Source: Anaerolineae bacterium (GTDB taxonomy: Bacteria; Chloroflexota; Anaerolineae; Aggregatilineales; Phototrophicaceae). Taken from it: 64,000 nt of DNA. The stretch is taken from contig JAJEAA010000028.1 of assembly GCA_022824365.1 (NCBI GenBank), positions 1 through 64,000 on the forward strand, read 5' to 3'. The notes beneath the pieces were generated by a model, which saw only the letters and a list, made by a program, of their open reading frames with translations, did no database searches and was not told where the DNA came from. The position numbers and the translations under genes were made by a program. This document shows, in pieces, positions 46,156 to 55,387 of this stretch (positions are counted from its first letter, which is position 1; each line of letters starts with the position of its first letter).

Positions 46156-47406
46156 TTACACCGCAGCCCGAAGGCGGGGATCAAATACTTCTTCCAGGGC
46201 GCGCGCGAAAAGCACGAGACAGACTTGGAAGAAGGCGATGGCGAGCACCGGTGAAAGCGCCATGCTTGCGCCGTCCACATTGTAGAGCGTCCCGCGGGAG
46301 CGCCCGAAATAGAGCATGACGCCCCAGGTGTAGTCGTCAATCGGCGCTAAACCAAGCACCAGCAGCGCAATCTGCTCATACATGGCGAAGGTGATGGCGA
46401 AGATAAAATTGATCATGACGTAGCTGATCATGTTGGGCAGCATTTCGCGGAACATGATGTGATAAGTACTGAGACCCAACGAGCGCGCCGCTTCGACGAA
46501 GTCTCTTTCGCGCAGGCTCAGCACTTGCGCGCGGATGGCGCGCATCAGCGGGGGCCAGCCCAGCAACCCGATCATGAGGCCCAGGAAGAGTGTATTCTCA
46601 AAGCGGATCAAGCCAGCCAGAACAACCAGCAGGATGAGGCGCGGCACAGCCAATATCAGATTCGACAGCGCAGTCATCGCAGCGTCGAACGCGCCGCCAA
46701 TCATCGCGGAAAGCGAACCGACGACCAGGGCGATCAAGGTTGAAATCACGCCGCCGATGACTGCGGTCAGAATCAGAATACGGCCGCCATGCACAATATG
46801 CGTGGCGATATCGCGGCCCTGGGTATCGGTGCCCAGCAAATGCGGCGGTCCTAACTCGGGATTGGAGATGACGATATGCTCGGCGAGCAGGGCTTGCAAC
46901 TCGGGGTCTTCAGAATCCGCTCGCAGCTCGGCGACATTCTTCGAGAAGATGAGCATGGCGTCGATTTCTTTATTGGCGAGGTCGATCAGGGCGGCGCGCA
47001 CCCCCGGACCAGCGCGGCGGCTGGTCCAGCGATATTTCTCGATGTTGATGCTATCGGCATATGGCGCTATCAAGCTGGGTCCCCCGGTTTGATCGACGAC
47101 GCCGACCGTCTTGCCAGCCAGGTCCTCAAAACTGCGCAGATGGTTGTTATCGCGGTGGACAGCCAACTGAATCCGCGAGCCGACGGGTCCCGCGATCTCG
47201 TCGAGATTGACTTCGCTGTCGAAGGGAATGAAGTACGGCATGATGAAGGTCAGAATGAAATAAGCCAGCAAACCCAGGAAGCCGATAAAGCCGGCTCGGT
47301 TGGCGCGCAAGCGGTTGATGAAGCCGAATACCGCGAACAAAACTGTGAAAGGCAGCCGCAGCAGGCTGAGGAGCGGATGCGGCGCTGCTTGAACCTTGCT
47401 GCTCAT
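46156..47406 (-). CDS. oligopeptide ABC transporter permease (DppC-like) with inserted solute-binding-like segment
   Basis: LLGTDTQGRDIATHIVHGGR and DFVEAARSLGLSTYHIMFREMLPNMISYV; extra about 105 aa between TM1 and the GTDxxGRD motif. Confidence 0.92.
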   Translation of the reverse strand: MSSKVQAAPHPLLSLLRLPFTVLFAVFGFINRLRANRAGFIGFLGLLAYFILTFIMPYFIPFDSEVNLDEIAGPVGSRIQLAVHRDNNHLRSFEDLAGKTVGVVDQTGGPSLIAPYADSINIEKYRWTSRRAGPGVRAALIDLANKEIDAMLIFSKNVAELRADSEDPELQALLAEHIVISNPELGPPHLLGTDTQGRDIATHIVHGGRILILTAVIGGVISTLIALVVGSLSAMIGGAFDAAMTALSNLILAVPRLILLVVLAGLIRFENTLFLGLMIGLLGWPPLMRAIRAQVLSLRERDFVEAARSLGLSTYHIMFREMLPNMISYVMINFIFAITFAMYEQIALLVLGLAPIDDYTWGVMLYFGRSRGTLYNVDGASMALSPVLAIAFFQVCLVLFARALEEVFDPRLRAAV

Positions 47407-48506
47407 TTCTCCCCCGAGATGCGCACGCGCGGATCCAGCAGACCATAGGTAAGATCCGCGAATAAATTGCTGAAGACAAAAGTGGACGAAAGAATCAAGA
47501 CGGCGCCTTGAACGCTGGTATAGTCGCGAACAGTAATCGCCTGGAATAGATAATGACCGAAACCCCAATAAACAAATATCTCTTCAATAACGACGCCGCT
47601 GCCGAGTACAAAGCCGATACTGATGCTCAGCTGCGCGAAAAGCGGCAGCATGGCGTTGCGCCCGACATAGGCGGTGATGATGCGCCGGTCTTTCAAGCCG
47701 CGCGCTTCAGCGACGTTCACGTAGTCGTCGTTGAGCACGCCGGTTGTGCTGCTCTTCATACTCAGCATCCAACTGCCCAAGGTGGCGAGCACATAAGTAA
47801 TGATCGGCAGCAACGCGTGTTCGATAGCGCTGCCGATGAATGCGGCATTCAGTCCAGGCGTCAAACCTGGGTCATATGTGCCGCGCGCCGCGCCGACATC
47901 AAACCAATTCCAGGAAATGCCAGGTCCGATGATGATCAGCAAGCCCCAGATGTAATTGGGCACGCCGGTGAAAAAAGATGAAACCAAAGAGAGCGTATGG
48001 TCAAGCGCGGAATCGCGATAATAAGCCATCATCATGCCGAGTATGATGCCGAGCACAAAGCTGATTAAGAAACCGGAGCCGACGGCGAAGATCGTCCACG
48101 GCAGAAAGCGCGCGATTTCATCAATGATCCTTGTGCCGGGAGATGTAATTGATGTGCCCAGGTCGAGACGCAGCAGATCCCCGACATAGTCGACATATTG
48201 GTCCAACATCGTGGCGTCAGGGTCAAAGTTAAAGCTGGCGGCGACGCGATCGTAGGCTTCCTGGTAGGAGATGCCTTCCTGCGTGAGGATCTGTTCGATC
48301 AGGACATCGATTGGGTTGCCGGGCATTTGGCGGACCAGGAAAAATGTGACCGTCAGGACCGCCCAAATCGTCAGGATCGCCTGTACAAATATGCGAACGT
48401 AATAATTCTTGTGAATGGGGTAAGCGGCAATGAACTGCTGCACGGCGGCAACTGGACTTTGGACGCCGCTTCTATTGATTTCCAAGTCGCTGTTGGGTAA
48501 GGCCAT
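47403..48506 (-). CDS. oligopeptide ABC transporter permease (DppB-like)
   Basis: TFFLVRQMPGNPIDVLIEQIL; NYVNVAEARGLKDRRIITAYVGRNAMLPL; ATG at 48506 preceded by GGAG. Confidence 0.92.
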   Translation of the reverse strand: MALPNSDLEINRSGVQSPVAAVQQFIAAYPIHKNYYVRIFVQAILTIWAVLTVTFFLVRQMPGNPIDVLIEQILTQEGISYQEAYDRVAASFNFDPDATMLDQYVDYVGDLLRLDLGTSITSPGTRIIDEIARFLPWTIFAVGSGFLISFVLGIILGMMMAYYRDSALDHTLSLVSSFFTGVPNYIWGLLIIIGPGISWNWFDVGAARGTYDPGLTPGLNAAFIGSAIEHALLPIITYVLATLGSWMLSMKSSTTGVLNDDYVNVAEARGLKDRRIITAYVGRNAMLPLFAQLSISIGFVLGSGVVIEEIFVYWGFGHYLFQAITVRDYTSVQGAVLILSSTFVFSNLFADLTYGLLDPRVRISGEK

Positions 48507-48550
48507 CAAGAGACTCCGGAACCGCGCGAGCGAAGGCGCTTTCAAGATGA

Positions 48551-48573
48551 GGGGCGGGTCAATGACCCACCCC
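48551..48573 (-). promoter_or_regulatory. intercistronic stem-loop between solute-binding protein and permease genes
   Basis: Minus strand GGGGTGGGTCA-T-TGACCCGCCCC; the single +-strand mismatch becomes U-G on the transcribed strand. Confidence 0.65.
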
Positions 48574-48611
48574 CTGCAGCGCAGATCGAGGTCTGCGCAA
48601 CGGTTGCAAAC

Positions 48612-50336
48612 CTACATATCCGCCGGTGCTGTGACGCCGGTCAGGATGAGGGTGGTCATCCAGTTGTCAGCGCCGCCGCCAAAGTTGGCGAAGATCGAAT
48701 CGCCCGAATCCGGCACCATGATGAAGTTCCGGTTCAGCGCGTTGTTGGTGTAGCGTTCCCAGAGCGGAATCGCCGGCAGCAACTCATTGTAGGAAATTGC
48801 CAATTGCGTGACCAGTTCCGCTTGCGCGGACTTGTCAACGCCTTGCGAGCTTTGGTTGGACAGGTCGAAGACATTGACCATGCCGCCGCTGTAATCGACA
48901 TTGTTGTCGAAATTCATGCCGGCCCCGCCGCCTTCACCCGCCAGGTCGCCTTGCCCGTTGTAACGGTTATAGGCTTGCAGGTAGCTGCGCCCGGGGATCG
49001 GATCGCCCAAGCCCCAGTTGCGGATCGCCATCTCGAAGTTGCTGGCGTAGATATCCTGCGGATGCTGCTGGAACTGAACGCCGCGCGCCGAGATATCGAA
49101 GCCGAAGTCATTGAGCTGGGCGGTGGCGTTTTCAGCCGCGGCCGACCAGTCAGCGAATTCCTGCGGGAAGGTCAACTCGAAGGACAGGGTATCGCCGTTA
49201 TCGTCTACCCAGATGCCGTCATCGTTGCGGCTGAAACCGACGCTGGTCAGCAATTCTTCCGCCTTCATCAGGTCATGCTCGTAGGTGTTGAGCGAGTCGA
49301 GCGTCTCATCGCTCAGCCAGGCTTCGGACAGACCATCGCTCATGCCGGTCATGTATTCGACTGCCACGCCGGATTCGCCCAGGCTGACAACGCCGTTTTG
49401 GATCCGGTCCACGGCGTAGGCAATCGCCTGACGCACCTCGACCAGGTTCAACGGGTATACGGCATGGTTGACGTACAAGCCCGGACCGTTGTTCATGCCG
49501 GAACGCACGATGTCGATGCCGCGATTGGCGAAGTCCTCTTCGGTTGTGGGCGGAATGCCGTGGGTGATGTAATGGAGTTCTTGATTGGCGACCAGCGGCG
49601 TGACCACTTCCGTCTCGCCATTCCACATGCGCACCATGTCATAATGCTGAATATCGCCGGCGAAACCGCCAGGATTCAACTCCATCATCAGGTTGGCTTC
49701 CGAGATGGTGTCCGGCAGGATAGTGTAGGGACCGCCGGAAACGGGCGACTCGGGGCGGAACTCGGTCAGTTCCTGCAGGAGCGCGTCCCAGCCGTCGCCG
49801 CCGGCGTCCATCATGGCGGCGCGGTCGGCAATATCGCCGAAGACGCTGGCGGGGCGCAGGTTGGTCGTCAGAATGATGCGCTCAGCCAGGCTCGAGGGCG
49901 AATCCATGACAAATTTGACGGTGGAGTCGTCGACCTTTTCGATGCCGCTCATATTGGCCCAGACTGTATCACCGCGCAGGCGGAAGATATTGAAGGTCGC
50001 CATCAGGTCGTCGGCGGTCATGGCGCTGCCGTCGCTCCAGCTATTGCCCTCGACCATCTTGATGACATAGTTGCCGTCATCGTCCCAGCCAAACTCTTCA
50101 GCGACCATGCCCGCATAGTCGCCCGTCGCCCACATCAGAACAGCCAAGGGCGGCTCGTGCAGATCCTGGTATTGTCCCAGCGCGATGCCGCCGGAGGCGA
50201 AGGTGTTGAAATGGCCCGTTGGCGGTACTTGATAGGGCCAAGCCACGTTGAGCGTGTTGCCCTGCGCTTGAATCGGCGCGAATGCCAACGCGCTCAGCGC
50301 GAACAACATCAACAGTACGAGAAAACGCCTATTCAT
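48612..50336 (-). CDS. family 5 extracellular solute-binding protein
   Basis: Signal peptide MNRRFLVLLMLFALSALAFAPIQAQ; LVEVRQAIAYAVDRIQNG. Confidence 0.92.
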   Translation of the reverse strand: MNRRFLVLLMLFALSALAFAPIQAQGNTLNVAWPYQVPPTGHFNTFASGGIALGQYQDLHEPPLAVLMWATGDYAGMVAEEFGWDDDGNYVIKMVEGNSWSDGSAMTADDLMATFNIFRLRGDTVWANMSGIEKVDDSTVKFVMDSPSSLAERIILTTNLRPASVFGDIADRAAMMDAGGDGWDALLQELTEFRPESPVSGGPYTILPDTISEANLMMELNPGGFAGDIQHYDMVRMWNGETEVVTPLVANQELHYITHGIPPTTEEDFANRGIDIVRSGMNNGPGLYVNHAVYPLNLVEVRQAIAYAVDRIQNGVVSLGESGVAVEYMTGMSDGLSEAWLSDETLDSLNTYEHDLMKAEELLTSVGFSRNDDGIWVDDNGDTLSFELTFPQEFADWSAAAENATAQLNDFGFDISARGVQFQQHPQDIYASNFEMAIRNWGLGDPIPGRSYLQAYNRYNGQGDLAGEGGGAGMNFDNNVDYSGGMVNVFDLSNQSSQGVDKSAQAELVTQLAISYNELLPAIPLWERYTNNALNRNFIMVPDSGDSIFANFGGGADNWMTTLILTGVTAPADM

Positions 50337-50458
50337 TGTTAAATCCTCCTGAACTTGATCGATTCGATTGAACCACGTTACCGCACTAACATCGCTTCAA
50401 TAGACTGCTCCTTTACCCTAGGCTTGCGTCATTTGATTCCGAGATTTCAAGATAACTG

Positions 50459-51661
50459 TCACAGGCTCAAGCTCAGAGACGGTTCGACAAGAATCGTGTC
50501 GAAAACCCTGGCTACAGCGCCAAGCAGCGCCGCATCCGGCTGCAAGTCCGATATCCGCAAGTCAATCCCCCCGGGCGGGATCACTACAAGATGGCGCTCC
50601 AATTCCGCGCGTGCCTCGCCAAGGAAAGGACCAAACTCCCCGCCCAACTCGCCGCCGAGAACGAAGACAGGAATGTCGAAAGCGTTGTAAAGGCTGGCAA
50701 GACCGATCCCAAGATTCCGGCTCAATTCCGACATAGCGGCGCGCGGCGCTTCATCGCCGGCATGCAGCGCCTCAAGCAGACGACTGAAGTTTAAGCCTTC
50801 TGGGTCAAGAACCGTCTGGGGATCTGATTTGATGTGCCGCTCTGCAATCTGCATGAACCTTGGAATGTTGACCATCGACTGCCAGTTTCGCGTGTTGGCG
50901 TAGCCGGTTCCGTTTCCCTCCAGGAAACTCATATAACCGACTTCTCCAGCAAAGCCGTATTTGCCCTGATACAGTTGATTGTTGATGACGATTCCAGCGC
51001 CAGCGCCATAGCCGATTTCAATGTACATGAAGTGGCTGTCGTCTGCCGCAAGCCCATAGTGATTCTCCCCAAGAGCGGCCAGGCTGACGAGATTGTCGAC
51101 GCTCACCGGCACGGCAAACTCCTCTTCCCATTCAGCTCGAAAGCTGACGTTGCGCCAATCCATAAACTTGGAATAAATGACCTCGCCGCTCTCGCCGATA
51201 AGGCCCGGTGAAGCGGCGCCGATGCCAAGCAGCGGTCGCGCGCCGCCGTTGACCTGAAGCGCGGATTGGATTAGCTGGCGGCAGATACCCAGGACGTATG
51301 ACTCTTCCGTCGAATCGATGGGCGTCAATTTGTACCAGTCAATCTCTCCAGCGAGATTGGCGAGGGCGCACTGTACGGAGGAGGCGTTGAATTTGATGGC
51401 AATCACGCCGGCGCCTTGAGGATTGAGTTCGAGCAAGATGCCGCGGCGTCCGCCGGTAGACTCTTCGTAGCCCACCTCTTGTATCATATCGTTCTGGATG
51501 AGCTCATCAGTGAGATTGGAAATGGCGCTGCGTGTAAGCCCCGTGTGGGAAGACAGTTTCGCCCGAGTCAAGGAGGGCTTCTCGCGCAGGCTGCTCAAAA
51601 CGAGCGCGCGATTGATCTCGTGCATCACTTCGTGGTTGACAGCTGAACGCCGACGTGACAT
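50459..51661 (-). CDS. ROK family transcriptional regulator (NagC/XylR type, N-terminal HTH)
   Basis: LTRAKLSSHTGLTRSAISNLTDELIQNDMIQEVG HTH; ESTGGRRGILLELNP; Met at 51661 or 51676. Confidence 0.92.
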   Translation of the reverse strand: MSRRRSAVNHEVMHEINRALVLSSLREKPSLTRAKLSSHTGLTRSAISNLTDELIQNDMIQEVGYEESTGGRRGILLELNPQGAGVIAIKFNASSVQCALANLAGEIDWYKLTPIDSTEESYVLGICRQLIQSALQVNGGARPLLGIGAASPGLIGESGEVIYSKFMDWRNVSFRAEWEEEFAVPVSVDNLVSLAALGENHYGLAADDSHFMYIEIGYGAGAGIVINNQLYQGKYGFAGEVGYMSFLEGNGTGYANTRNWQSMVNIPRFMQIAERHIKSDPQTVLDPEGLNFSRLLEALHAGDEAPRAAMSELSRNLGIGLASLYNAFDIPVFVLGGELGGEFGPFLGEARAELERHLVVIPPGGIDLRISDLQPDAALLGAVARVFDTILVEPSLSLSL

Positions 51662-51708
51662 ACCTGTATCGTTCACCCAACTTAGTATACGAGTTAAGTT
51701 CCCAGACT

Positions 51709-51737
51709 TTGTAAAAATATTATATTAAGTGTATACT
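51709..51737 (+). promoter_or_regulatory. candidate sigma70-type promoter TTGTAA-17 bp-TATACT
   Basis: -35 TTGTAA 51709-51714, 17-bp spacer, -10 TATACT 51732-51737, upstream of the oxidoreductase gene. Confidence 0.6.
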
Positions 51738-51791
51738 GATAATATAGCTTTGTCAAATAAAAGAATTATCTTCATTGGTGGAGGCGAGTAT

Positions 51792-53069
51792 ATGACCCCG
51801 ATTGATGCGATCGTTGTAGGAGCGGGCGGGCGCGGTAACGCATACGGCAATTTCGCCTTGGAACATCCGCGGGAGATGCGCGTCGTCGGCGTGGCGGAGC
51901 CGGATCCGATCCGGCGCGAGCGCTTTGTCCGCCAGCATGACATAGCGCCGGAGTTGGTCTTCGACGACTGGCAATCCTTGTTGGCGACCAATGAAAAGAA
52001 GGCCGCCGCCATTATCAATTGCACGATGGATCGTTTCCATTTCGAATCGACGCTGCCGATGCTTGCGCTCGGTTATGATGTGCTGTTGGAAAAACCGATG
52101 ACGCCGGTGCTGGCAGAAAACGCGCGCCTGGTGCGGAAGGCGGAGGAGCTCGGGCGCGTTCTGCAAATATGTCATGTCCTGCGCTATACGCCGTTTTGGC
52201 AGGCGCTGCGCCAGGTCATTCAATCCGGCAAGATCGGGCGGGTGATCAGCGTGACGCATCGCGAGAACCTCAGTTATTACCACATGGCGCATAGTTTCGT
52301 TCGCGGCAACTGGCGTAGTGAGGCGACATCGGGTCCCATGATCTTGTCCAAATGCTGTCACGACTTTGACATTCTGCTATGGATACTGCGGAAAAATGTC
52401 GCGCGCCTCAACTCCTTCGGCTCCTTAAGCCATTTTCGTCCGGAGCACGCGCCGGAGGGCGCGACCGAGCGCTGCACCGATGGCTGCCCGGCGGCCGACG
52501 CATGCAAGTATGAGGCCACCCGCTTGTACGCCCGCGATGGCGCCGGTTTTCCTTTGAACGCGGTCTCCTGGATACCGACCAAGGAGGCGCGGCTCGAGGC
52601 GCTCAAGACCGGCTGGTACGGGCGCTGCGTCTACCAATGTGACAACGATGTGGTCGATCATCAAACCGTGAATATGGAGCTGGAAGACGGCGCGACTGTT
52701 ACCTTGGTGATGAACGGGCAAGGCGACGAAGAATGCCGCACGATGCGCTGGGATGGCGCGAAGGCGACCCTCTACGGCAAGTTCTCAGCCCGCGGCGATG
52801 AGATTACTGTGCATCATCATTTGACCGGCGAGGTGGAAGAGATCCCGATCATCGCGCGTGACAGCAGCGGGCACGGGGGCGGCGACTACGGCATCATGCG
52901 CAGTTTCATCAATACGGTGAGCGGCAATCCGGACGACAGCGTCACGACGGCGCGTGAATCTTTGGAGAGCCACCTTCTGGCTTTCGCGGCCGAAGAAGCG
53001 CGCTTGAACAAGACTGTGGTCGACATGAACGAATTCAGAGCGCGCCTGGAAACTGGAGCGCTCGCCTAA
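51792..53069 (+). CDS. Gfo/Idh/MocA family oxidoreductase
   Basis: DAIVVGAGGRGNAYGNFALEHPREMRVVGVAEPD, VLLEKPMTPVLAENARL; start at 51792 after GGAGGCGAG. Confidence 0.92.
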   Translation: MTPIDAIVVGAGGRGNAYGNFALEHPREMRVVGVAEPDPIRRERFVRQHDIAPELVFDDWQSLLATNEKKAAAIINCTMDRFHFESTLPMLALGYDVLLEKPMTPVLAENARLVRKAEELGRVLQICHVLRYTPFWQALRQVIQSGKIGRVISVTHRENLSYYHMAHSFVRGNWRSEATSGPMILSKCCHDFDILLWILRKNVARLNSFGSLSHFRPEHAPEGATERCTDGCPAADACKYEATRLYARDGAGFPLNAVSWIPTKEARLEALKTGWYGRCVYQCDNDVVDHQTVNMELEDGATVTLVMNGQGDEECRTMRWDGAKATLYGKFSARGDEITVHHHLTGEVEEIPIIARDSSGHGGGDYGIMRSFINTVSGNPDDSVTTARESLESHLLAFAAEEARLNKTVVDMNEFRARLETGALA

Positions 53070-53117
53070 GGCAGTCTACATTCCGCTTCTTGTGCTGGAT
53101 CGGCATATCGCTATCAG

Positions 53118-53189
53118 CACCCCCGACAGGATTCGAACCTGTGCGCCTGGTTCCGGAAACCAATGCTCTATCCCCTGAGCTACGGGGGC
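53118..53189 (-). tRNA. tRNA-Arg (anticodon CCG), CCA not encoded
   Basis: Minus strand GCCCCCGTAGCTCAGGGGATAGAGCATTGGTTTCCGGAACCAGGCGCACAGGTTCGAATCCTGTCGGGGGTG folds as a cloverleaf; anticodon loop TTCCGGA. Confidence 0.95.
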
Positions 53190-53243
53190 GAATAACGCTT
53201 ATCTTAGCAGAATGCGCGGCCCGCCACAAGTCCGCCGCGCCAG

Positions 53244-53303
53244 AGCAATCGCACTAGATATTTTGCCACTGAATATGCAGAGTTGTTTCGAGGGCACAGA
53301 AGG
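53244..53303 (-). repeat. intergenic repeat copy D
   Basis: AGCAATCGCACTAGATATTTTGCCACTGAATATGCAGAGTTGTTTCGAGGGCACAGAAGG aligns with the reverse complement of 63253-63310. Confidence 0.8.
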
Positions 53304-53388
53304 TTTGATATTTTTCTGCCAAGCCTCACGCTCTTCCGCCGTCCTTGGGCGGAAACTGTCGCCGCCAACTAGCTATCGAAACATCTTT

Positions 53389-53446
53389 CCTCGGCGCCCT
53401 CTGCTTTACTCTGTGAACTCTGTGGCAAAAAATCCCCGCAATTGCT
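53389..53446 (+). repeat. intergenic repeat copy A (inverted relative to D)
   Basis: CCTCGGCGCCCTCTGCTTTACTCTGTGAACTCTGTGGCAAAAAATCCCCGCAATTGCT. Confidence 0.8.
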
Positions 53447-53523
53447 ATCCTCGCCGTCGTCACAGTTGATATAATGTGGCATGGTTTCCCAATCCCGCTG
53501 ATGGCGAATCCGCAGGCCTCAAT

Positions 53524-54240
53524 ATGCATTGGCGCAAATCTCGAGTGGCTCGTTTTTATTGCCTCACGGCCATGCTCCTCTCGGCGGGCTGCCAGGCCTT
53601 GAGCGGCAACGATTCGGTCGCCACGATTGACGCGGATCTGACGATGTACGCAATGGAAAGCGAGGCGATCCGCGCTGCGGCCACTGAGGAACAGAACATG
53701 GCGCGAGAAACGATTGTCGCGGCCAGCACGCGTGTTGCGGAGCTTTCGGCTGTGAACGCGGCATTGGGCGCCACCTTGCGGGCGAATCACACCAGCACGC
53801 CGGAGTTGCGAGCGGTTGTCGTCAGCGCTGAAGATATGGGCAGTTCCTTGGAAGATGACATGATGGATGACGCGGCGTCGAGCGCTGAGACCGTGGCTGA
53901 TACTAACGTGTCGAATCTGTCGACGGCAGCCGGGACAGAACGCGACAGCGGCTGTTCAAGCGGCGCGGTAAGCCAATTCCGCTCAACCGCCGAACTCATT
54001 TATGTCACAGCGGAAGTGACAGCTCTGCGCGCCGGCACGACCTTCAGCCTGGATTGGTTCTATGGAGACGAACTGCTGGTTGATATGAGTTGGCAAGCGG
54101 ATTACTCGAAGTCTTTTGAGTGCATCTGGTTCTACGCCACACCAGAATACTTCCAATTTGCGCCGGGCGATTACTCAGCGAGATTGTATGTCAATGGCTT
54201 GGAAGCGGGCAGTACGAGGTTCACCATTCTTGACAACTGA
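53524..54240 (+). CDS. putative lipoprotein of unknown function
   Basis: Lipobox-like LLSAGC after a hydrophobic N-terminus; immediately upstream of the M23 peptidase gene. Confidence 0.7.
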   Translation: MHWRKSRVARFYCLTAMLLSAGCQALSGNDSVATIDADLTMYAMESEAIRAAATEEQNMARETIVAASTRVAELSAVNAALGATLRANHTSTPELRAVVVSAEDMGSSLEDDMMDDAASSAETVADTNVSNLSTAAGTERDSGCSSGAVSQFRSTAELIYVTAEVTALRAGTTFSLDWFYGDELLVDMSWQADYSKSFECIWFYATPEYFQFAPGDYSARLYVNGLEAGSTRFTILDN

Positions 54241-54252
54241 CGGGAGGCAGCT

Positions 54253-55197
54253 TTGCCGCGAGCGCGTGGATGGCGCGGATCAGTTTTAGTTTTGCTGGCG
54301 TCGCTCCTGGGCGGAATTGTCGCCTGGGGGCAAGGTCCGCCGCTGGTAGGTCTGGGTTCTCAACTGAGGCCGGATTCGGCGAACAATGCCGCGATGGCGC
54401 AGGTGACAGCGACGGCGATCGACGACATTGAGCCGAGCGAGCATAACATTCTGCACCGGCCGATAGCGCTGTCGGATGATTACGCGCACTGGGCCGATCG
54501 CAGTTACGCTTACGGCAGCACGCAATGGGGTGGGCGCGCGGTTCACCTGGGCGTTGAATTTGTCAATCCGCGCGACACGCCGGTTTACGCGGCAAAGGCA
54601 GGCGTCGTAGTATTCGCGAGCGACGACGCCAAAACACTCTTGGGACCGCGGCAGGACTATTATGGCAATGTGGTCGTCCTGGCGCATGAAGAATACTCCT
54701 TGGCCGGGCTTCAAGTCTTCACCTTGTACGGTCATCTCGAGGAAGTTGAGGTTGTCGCCGGGCAGGCGGTGGAAGATTTGGATCGGCTCGGACGCATCGG
54801 GTCAACCGGCGTGGCGATAGGACCGCATTTGCATTTTGAAGTGCGGGTGGATGATCCTTACGATTTTCGCATGACGCGCAATCCGGAGCTATGGCTGCAG
54901 CACTATGTCGACCGGGGCATGATCATCGGCGCCCTGCGCGATGCCGATGGCGAACTCGTATATGGCAAACGGATTTCGGCGCGTTCGGATACCCTGAGTC
55001 GGGAGGTCGCCAGCTATGGCGGCGACATTGTTAATCCTGATCCGGTTTGGCAAGAGAACTTCACCATAGGCGACTTGCCGGCCGGCGACTATGAGCTTGT
55101 TGTCTTGAGCGATTCCGGTTCAGTCGCTTATGCCGAAACCGTCGCTGTCGAAGCCTACCGCACAACCTATGTCGAGATTGTAGTGGCTGAAACCTAG
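54253..55197 (+). CDS. M23 family metallopeptidase
   Basis: HLGVEFVNPRDTPVYAAKAGVVVFA, GVAIGPHLHFEV; N-terminal signal/TM. Confidence 0.88.
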   Translation: MPRARGWRGSVLVLLASLLGGIVAWGQGPPLVGLGSQLRPDSANNAAMAQVTATAIDDIEPSEHNILHRPIALSDDYAHWADRSYAYGSTQWGGRAVHLGVEFVNPRDTPVYAAKAGVVVFASDDAKTLLGPRQDYYGNVVVLAHEEYSLAGLQVFTLYGHLEEVEVVAGQAVEDLDRLGRIGSTGVAIGPHLHFEVRVDDPYDFRMTRNPELWLQHYVDRGMIIGALRDADGELVYGKRISARSDTLSREVASYGGDIVNPDPVWQENFTIGDLPAGDYELVVLSDSGSVAYAETVAVEAYRTTYVEIVVAET

Positions 55198-55387
55198 CGA
55201 GCTTTTCTTGGTCTAACGGTAAACCCGGTATTCGACCGCGACCGAGCCGTTGCGCGTCGCATTGCTGAACCGCATCGCTACCTGGGGCAACTGTCGCGGC
55301 GCGTCCCCCACTTGATTTTACGTCTCGCGCTGACTATACTCGCGCGACAGCTTGACCCGTACTCAGTTATGGCGATCAATCATATTC

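Noticed and set aside
48804-50342. 512-aa plus-strand ORF antisense to a family 5 SBP gene
   Set aside because: Shadow ORF with no recognisable motifs; the minus-strand gene has signal peptide and SBP motifs.
53212-53469. 85-aa plus-strand ORF downstream of the tRNA
   Set aside because: Runs straight through both repeat arms; better explained as repeat DNA than as a gene.
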